From positions 1 to 10,003 of the forward strand of contig JAEYZR010000025.1 in assembly GCA_023427945.1 (NCBI GenBank): a DNA stretch of 10,003 nucleotides, read 5' to 3'. This document shows positions 5,751 through 10,003 of the stretch, piece by piece. The position numbers were made by a program, and so were the translations under genes. This DNA comes from Pseudomonadota bacterium (lineage in GTDB: Bacteria > Pseudomonadota > Gammaproteobacteria > Burkholderiales > Burkholderiaceae_B). The notes beneath the pieces are model-generated. The model had not been told where the DNA came from, ran no database searches, and saw only the letters and a program-made list of their open reading frames with translations. Position 1 is the first letter of the stretch. Every line of letters begins with the position of its first letter.

Positions 5751-7141
5751 TCGTGGGGCCTGGCCAATGGCGGGTTGGTTGCCAGCTTCTGCTGGTGGCG
5801 ACCCAGCCATAACGCCAGCGCCGCCCATGCCAGCGCCAGCGGTACCGCAACGCTGACCAGCCCTGCCAGGCCCATCGCCATCCTGCCCAGTGCCCCCTCC
5901 ACCTGGGCGCCCAGCACATCCCCCCCACGGTAGCCGAAGGTGTCGATGAACGCCTTGGACTTGTATTTGTCCTGGCGGCTGACGACCGTGTAGAGCGTTT
6001 CACGGGCAGGCCGTGTGAGCGCGCGCTGGATGGCCCGGAACGCCGCCTCGAACACGATCAGGGCGGCCAGCGAACCCACGATGGCCAGACCCACGAAGCC
6101 CAGCATCACCGTCACGGGCAGCAGCATGAGCGTGATGGGCACACCTAGTCGACGCATGAGGTGACCGGCCACGATGGCCTGCAAAACGAGCGTGACTGCC
6201 TGGGTGATGAAGTCGATACGCGCAAAGAGCGCGGTGCGTGCGTCCACATCGGTCCCCAGCGCAGCCACCATTTGCAGCCGGGTGAAATAGAGCAGCGTCG
6301 CCATGATCGACATGATCACCACATAGGCGGCAATACCCAACAGATAACGCGAGCCGAACACGGCTTTCACGCCATCCCAGGCCCGCCCGCCGATGACACC
6401 CTGCGCGTGCGCCGACTGCGCCGATTGATCAGTAGCCTGATCAGTGGCTTGGTGGGTGGCTGGGTGAGTGGCTGGGTGGGCGGGCGCGGTAGCCTCGACA
6501 TCGCCAGATTCGCCGTGCATGCGTACGATTGCCCAGGCCGCCGCCAGCCCCGCCAGCAGGAATCCGGCCGATATCAGCAACAGGGCGGGCGTGCCCAAAG
6601 GCCTAGCCAGCACCGACGCCAGCCAGGGGCCGAACATCGCACCCAGGGTGCCGCCCACCGCGATCAGCGCAAAAAACCGCTTGCTCTGGGCCAGCGAAAA
6701 GCGGTCTGCCATCAACGCCCAGAACAGCATGGTGGCGAACAGATTGAAAACGCTGAACCACACATAGAAGACTTGTCCGCTGGTAACGCCTACTGCTGCG
6801 GGCGCCATCACCAGCAAGAGGTAAAAGCCCACCAGGCTGAAGGCGAAAAAAATATAGGTTGCCGCAATGAACTGCATGCGCCGAAAACGGCTGACCAGCC
6901 ACCCGAAAAGGGGATTGGCCAGAAGCGTGACCAAGGCCGTGCCGATGAACAGCCATCGGACCGCATCGATCCCGCGCTGCATGCCCAGCGCATCACGCGC
7001 CGGGCGCAACACCATCAGCGCGGTCAGCACACAGAAAAAGAACACGGCAGCCAGCAACACCGGCACGATTTCGTCGCGGCGCACGTTGAACAGTCTGGTC
7101 AGTCGATTGGCCCAGGAATGGGCACCCAAGTGTTCAGTCAT
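5747..7141 (-). CDS. MFS transporter of the ADP/ATP-carrier (NTP/NTP exchange)-like branch
   Basis: This is an integral inner-membrane protein of 464 residues with about twelve hydrophobic segments. The first half covers roughly residues 28-207, the second half 266-447, with a hydrophilic linker between (208-260). Relatedness to the bacterial nucleotide (ATP/ADP translocase) carriers is suggested by FFFCVLTALMVLRPARDALG (34-53). The strongest hallmark is LTRPARETLYTVVSRQDKYK followed by KAFIDTFGYRGGD (375-408). Free-living proteobacteria commonly carry such homologues without a known substrate, so nucleotide exchange should not be assumed. The start is ATG at 7141 with AGGA 5 bases upstream. 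The stop TAA overlaps the mqo stop on the other strand (4 shared bases). It diverges from the glutamate-synthase-like gene across 79 bp. Substrate and role are unknown. Confidence 0.85.
   Translation of the reverse strand: MTEHLGAHSWANRLTRLFNVRRDEIVPVLLAAVFFFCVLTALMVLRPARDALGMQRGIDAVRWLFIGTALVTLLANPLFGWLVSRFRRMQFIAATYIFFAFSLVGFYLLLVMAPAAVGVTSGQVFYVWFSVFNLFATMLFWALMADRFSLAQSKRFFALIAVGGTLGAMFGPWLASVLARPLGTPALLLISAGFLLAGLAAAWAIVRMHGESGDVEATAPAHPATHPATHQATDQATDQSAQSAHAQGVIGGRAWDGVKAVFGSRYLLGIAAYVVIMSIMATLLYFTRLQMVAALGTDVDARTALFARIDFITQAVTLVLQAIVAGHLMRRLGVPITLMLLPVTVMLGFVGLAIVGSLAALIVFEAAFRAIQRALTRPARETLYTVVSRQDKYKSKAFIDTFGYRGGDVLGAQVEGALGRMAMGLAGLVSVAVPLALAWAALALWLGRHQQKLATNPPLARPHD
6431..6478 (-). 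repeat. Four 12-bp coding repeats in the transporter linker
   Basis: Residues 222-237 of the transporter are four tandem four-residue units, HPAT-HPAT-HQAT-DQAT, continued by a degenerate DQSA. They sit in the cytoplasmic linker between the two halves, where length is tolerated. The repeat is low-complexity and rich in His, Asp, Gln and Thr. It is the sort of tract that changes copy number in frame between strains. Confidence 0.8.
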
Positions 7142-7220
7142 GGCTATCCTGTATTGACGACATCACGACTACGACAATCATCTGTTATGGTCGGTGCCTA
7201 CTCATTATCGGGAGAAACGG
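7142..7220. promoter_or_regulatory. Divergent promoter region of the transporter and glutamate-synthase-like genes
   Basis: These 79 bp must hold starts for both genes. For the plus strand the best candidates are TTGACG (7154-7159) with AATCAT 16 bp later, or an extended -10, TGTTATGGT (7183-7191), without a good -35. For the minus strand only weak matches are seen. The sequence GACAATCAT at 7173-7181 also occurs at 3932-3940 in the other divergent region of this window. Confidence 0.3.
7210..7214 (+). promoter_or_regulatory. Ribosome binding site of the glutamate-synthase-like gene
   Basis: GGGAG lies 6 bases before the ATG at 7221. It favours that codon over the in-frame GTG at 7194, which would place this site inside the coding region. 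Confidence 0.65.
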
Positions 7221-8897
7221 ATGTCCTGGATTGCCAGTCGTTACTCGGCTTTTGTACTTGTGTTGATCGTCGCGGCTGGCGCATGGATGCTCGCCCTTAC
7301 CGACTCCTCGTGGTGGTTGCTGCTGGCCGTGCCCGGTACGGCACTGGCCATGCTGGGTGTCTACGATATTCTGCAAACGCGCCACGCCATCCGCCGCAAC
7401 TATCCCGTAGTGGGCAATCTGCGCTTCATCTTTGAAGCGATCCGCCCCGAGATCCGCCAGTACTTCCTGGAAGACGACACCAACGCAACCCCATTTTCAC
7501 GTTCGCAGCGTTCCATCGTATATCAACGCGCCAAACGCGAAATCGACAAACGTCCCTTCGGCACCCAGGAAAACGTGTATGGCGACAGCTACGAGTGGAT
7601 CAACCATTCCAGCGTGCCCACCCACATCGCCGACAGCGACTTCAGAGTGTCGGTGGGCGGGCCGGACTGCCTGCAGCCCTATTCCATGTCGGTTCTGAAC
7701 ATCTCGGCCATGAGCTTTGGCGCCATGTCGGCCAACGCGATTCTCGCCTTGAACGAAGGTGCGGCCAAGGGCAACTTCGCGCACGACACCGGCGAAGGCG
7801 GGGTGAGCCAATATCACAAGAGGCCCGGCGGCGCCCTGGTGTGGAACATCGGATCGGGCTATTTCGGCTGCCGCGACGCCGATGGCGCGTTCTCGGAAAG
7901 CGCGTTCGCGGCCACCGCCGCCCTGCCCCAGATCAAGATGATCGAAATCAAACTGTCGCAAGGGGCAAAGCCCGGGCATGGCGGCGTGCTGCCCGGCAGC
8001 AAGGTGACACTGGAAATCGCCGAGGCCCGTGGCGTCCCCCCCTGGCAGGATTGCAATTCACCGGCAGGTCACAGTGCCTTCACGACGCCCATCGAGCTGA
8101 TGCATTTCGTGCAGAAACTTCGCAAGCTCTCGGGCGGCAAGCCCGTGGGATTCAAGTTCTGTCTGGGCCATCCCTGGGAGTGGTTTGCCATGGTCAAGGC
8201 CATGCTGCACACCGGCATCACCCCGGACTTCATCGTGGTCGATGGCGCCGAAGGCGGCACAGGCGCGGCACCTGTCGAATTCGTCGATCATGTGGGCACG
8301 CCGCTGCGCGAAGCGTTGCGACTGGTGCACAACACGCTGGTGGGCGTGAATCTGCGCGAAAAGATTCGCGTGGGCGCCTCGGGCAAAATCATTACCGCGT
8401 TCGACATGGCGCGCACGCTCGCCCTGGGGGCCGACTGGTGCAACGCGGCACGCGGCTTCATGTTCGCCATCGGCTGCATCCAGGCGCAGACCTGTCATAC
8501 CGGTAAATGCCCGACCGGGGTCACTACGCAGGATGCCTTGCGCCAGCGCGCCCTGGTGGTGGGCGACAAGGCGCCACGCGTGACGAGCTTTCATGCCAAC
8601 ACACTACATGCCCTGGCCGAGTTGCTGGCCGCTGCCGGCCTGCAACATCCGGACGATCTGCGCCCCCATCACATCGCCAAGCGCATTTCGTCCAGCGAGA
8701 TCAAGTTGCTGTCGGCCCTGTTTCCCGAACTGGCCCCCGGCGAACTGCTGCAAGGCAAGTTCCGTCACAACATCCTGGAAGCGGGCTGGGCAATGGCCCA
8801 GGCCGATTCGTTCCAGCCGATACGCGACCTGACTTCCACGCTGGCGCAGATCGATGCGCGCCAGACGGAAAGCCACCCACCGCTGGCGTCGGCCTGA
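7221..8897 (+). CDS. FMN-binding glutamate-synthase-family protein with N-terminal membrane anchor
   Basis: This 558-residue protein contains the FMN/synthase domain of glutamate synthase (GltS-type). It lacks the N-terminal glutaminase domain and the C-terminal GXGXG domain of true GOGAT. Two hydrophobic segments lie at about residues 8-26 and 31-50. The core has SAMSFGAMSANA, then GAKPGHGGVLPG (248-259) and DGAEGGTGAAP (341-351), all typical of the FMN barrel. The cysteines C419, C425 and C430, in GCIQAQTCHTGKCPTGVTTQ, match the [3Fe-4S] cluster motif of the GltS large subunit. It should therefore be a membrane-bound flavin/iron-sulfur oxidoreductase facing the cytoplasm. Its true substrate is not established for this subfamily, and with no ammonia-producing domain it is unlikely to be a complete glutamate synthase. 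ATG at 7221 has a strong ribosome site. The nearest gene downstream is convergent, so it appears monocistronic. Confidence 0.92.
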   Translation: MSWIASRYSAFVLVLIVAAGAWMLALTDSSWWLLLAVPGTALAMLGVYDILQTRHAIRRNYPVVGNLRFIFEAIRPEIRQYFLEDDTNATPFSRSQRSIVYQRAKREIDKRPFGTQENVYGDSYEWINHSSVPTHIADSDFRVSVGGPDCLQPYSMSVLNISAMSFGAMSANAILALNEGAAKGNFAHDTGEGGVSQYHKRPGGALVWNIGSGYFGCRDADGAFSESAFAATAALPQIKMIEIKLSQGAKPGHGGVLPGSKVTLEIAEARGVPPWQDCNSPAGHSAFTTPIELMHFVQKLRKLSGGKPVGFKFCLGHPWEWFAMVKAMLHTGITPDFIVVDGAEGGTGAAPVEFVDHVGTPLREALRLVHNTLVGVNLREKIRVGASGKIITAFDMARTLALGADWCNAARGFMFAIGCIQAQTCHTGKCPTGVTTQDALRQRALVVGDKAPRVTSFHANTLHALAELLAAAGLQHPDDLRPHHIAKRISSSEIKLLSALFPELAPGELLQGKFRHNILEAGWAMAQADSFQPIRDLTSTLAQIDARQTESHPPLASA

Positions 8898-8912
8898 TGC
8901 CAGCCGCCAGCG
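8881..8912. other. GC-rich inverted repeat around the stop of the glutamate-synthase-like gene
   Basis: CGCTGGCG (8881-8888) and CGCCAGCG (8905-8912) form a perfect 8-bp stem. An inner GGC/GCC pair closes a 5-base loop containing part of the stop codon. It lies in the 21-bp space between two convergent genes and could act as a shared transcript-end structure. Neither strand has the T run of an intrinsic terminator. Confidence 0.35.
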
Positions 8913-8918
8913 CAGCGA

Positions 8919-10003
8919 TCACAACGCCGAAATGGCCTGCTCGAAGGCTTCTTTCTGCTTCTCGTACTCGGCGTTGATCTGCTCGCGTTGCCCGGTCAGC
9001 CTGGCCAGTTCATTTTCCGACTGTGCCAGCATACCCATATAGCGCTGGCCAAGCTCGCTGTCACCCGGCACGGCGCCCAGGTTCTCGCGAAGACGACTCT
9101 GCTCGCTGGTCTGTCTGTCGATGGACTGGTCGATGGCCTGCAGCCTGCGCTCGCTGGCCGCCCAGGTGCGGCGTTGCTGCACCAGCGCCTGCAGCCTGGC
9201 CTTCAACTCGGGCGATGAGGGCGATCCCGCCAGGACGAGCAAGGTGTGCTCGTCGGCATCGGTCAATGCAAAGGAGTTCGAGCCAGGCTGCTCGTCGATC
9301 ACCTCCACCTTGGTCGTCGCACCTGCAGCAAGCTCGACACGCAGACGGCGATGGGTGGGCGTCTCGGTATCGAGGTGGTCGGACGTCGTGCGCCAGCCCG
9401 GCCGCCGGGGATGCTCGATGATCAACGTGCGGGCGGCGTCCACCGCACCTTTGATGCTGTAGGTGGTGATCTGGCGCTCAAGCGTTTCCACTTGCGCCAC
9501 GCCCTCGCTTACCTTGATCTGCGTGACGCGTTCCTCTGGGCGGGACTCACTGGTGATCTCGACCTTGCGGTCGGACGCAAAGCTGACCAGGCGCGATTCG
9601 CCTGCCGCCACGGCAGGCATTCTGGCGTCACCCACAAAACCGCTTTCGTCTTCGTAGACCGTCAGAATGCCGGGCGGCAATGTACTGGCGGAATCGTTTT
9701 TCAGCATGACGGCCGACACCGGGTTGAGCGATCCGGTCTCAGGCTGGAACACCGCCACGCGTTCGGCCGGCAGCGGCGCATCGACAAAAGGAACCGATAG
9801 GGTCTGGCCGCGCGCCAGCGTCACGGGGCGCGGCAAGTGGAAGCTCACGTTGGTCACATTTTCCTGTGCGCTGGCAACCTGTGTAGGCGCGGCAGGCGCA
9901 ACCATCGAGCCGAGCATAGGCGCGGGCGCGGGAGGCGCCATGCTCATGTCGGCCATCATCTCGGCAGATTCCTCGCGAGCACGGCTTGCCGTGGCGGGGC
10001 GGG
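8919..10003 (-). CDS. DUF4139 domain protein, C-terminal part (N-terminus beyond window edge)
   Basis: The frame is open from the right edge to TGA at 8919, giving 360 visible codons; methionines near residue 15 are internal, not the start. The first 40 or so residues shown are an Ala/Pro/Met-rich linker. DUF4139-type sequence follows, with FHLPRPVTLARGQTLSVPF, then the characteristic L-P-P-G-I-L-T-V-Y-E-D and FVGDARMPAVAAGESRLVSF. The family is a beta-rich domain of exported proteins annotated as hypothetical or as mucoidy-inhibitor MuiA-like. The last 95 or so residues are charged and helical, a likely coiled coil (LKARLQALVQQRR through the final EQAISAL). A signal peptide and the N-terminal DUF4140-like half would be expected upstream but are not in the window. 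It converges on the glutamate-synthase-like gene with 21 bp between stops. The family call comes from motif recognition and the function is unknown. Confidence 0.75.
   Translation of the reverse strand, partial: RPATASRAREESAEMMADMSMAPPAPAPMLGSMVAPAAPTQVASAQENVTNVSFHLPRPVTLARGQTLSVPFVDAPLPAERVAVFQPETGSLNPVSAVMLKNDSASTLPPGILTVYEDESGFVGDARMPAVAAGESRLVSFASDRKVEITSESRPEERVTQIKVSEGVAQVETLERQITTYSIKGAVDAARTLIIEHPRRPGWRTTSDHLDTETPTHRRLRVELAAGATTKVEVIDEQPGSNSFALTDADEHTLLVLAGSPSSPELKARLQALVQQRRTWAASERRLQAIDQSIDRQTSEQSRLRENLGAVPGDSELGQRYMGMLAQSENELARLTGQREQINAEYEKQKEAFEQAISAL

Noticed and set aside
4068..5828. A 586-codon open frame antisense to mqo
   Set aside because: It lies in a codon-aligned antisense frame of a high-GC gene, where long open frames are common. 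Its translation has no recognisable domain, while the opposite strand encodes a textbook Mqo.
6161..7435. A 424-codon plus-strand frame opposite the transporter
   Set aside because: It runs across the divergent promoter region into the GltS-like gene in a different frame and has shadow-like composition. The transporter frame has clear family motifs.
8881..8912. Rho-independent terminator between the GltS-like and DUF4139 genes
   Set aside because: The stem is real but there is no T run on either strand, so it is listed only as an inverted repeat.

Overview
The window looks like a chromosomal segment of a high-GC betaproteobacterium, most likely Alcaligenaceae (the Bordetella/Achromobacter group). 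The basis is the high GC content, the DUF3348-DUF802 gene pair, an E. coli-type malate:quinone oxidoreductase, and orphan GltS-like and DUF4139 proteins. This placement rests on recognition of gene families, not on a search. Almost all of the window is coding. I see no rRNA, tRNA, CRISPR array, insertion sequence, integrase or phage gene, and no stretch over 300 bases without a gene.

Layout. (1) Positions 1-3266, minus strand: a two-gene unit of a DUF3348 protein followed 10 bp later by a very large DUF802 protein, whose C-terminus runs off the left edge. The DUF802 protein has four predicted membrane segments arranged like MotA/TolQ/ExbB/ZorA channel proteins. After these comes a cytoplasmic tail that includes 33 consecutive 11-residue (33-bp) repeats in perfect register. 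(2) Positions 3338-3898, minus strand: a DUF924 (TPR-like) protein with a TTG start, possibly co-transcribed with unit 1. (3) Positions 3899-4046: a divergent intergenic region with a 10-bp perfect palindrome lying between two -10-like elements. (4) Positions 4047-5750, plus strand: mqo, encoding membrane-anchored malate:quinone oxidoreductase. (5) Positions 5747-7141, minus strand: a transporter related to the ADP/ATP-carrier (NTP/NTP exchange) branch of the MFS, overlapping mqo tail to tail by 4 bp. (6) Positions 7221-8897, plus strand: a membrane-anchored FMN/[3Fe-4S] glutamate-synthase-like protein, divergent from the transporter. (7) Positions 8919-10003, minus strand: the C-terminal part of a DUF4139 protein, whose N-terminus lies beyond the right edge.

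How the genes relate. Mqo feeds malate electrons to the quinone pool and is probably a stand-alone housekeeping gene. Genes 4-7 alternate in strand and do not form an operon. The most intriguing part is the DUF3348-DUF802 unit. The DUF802 protein combines a putative ion-channel-like membrane head with a long hendecad-repeat tail, an architecture reminiscent of ZorA of Zorya and of flagellar stator units. Its remaining partners, if any, would lie to the left of the window. The stator-like reading is inferred from topology and local motifs and has not been demonstrated.
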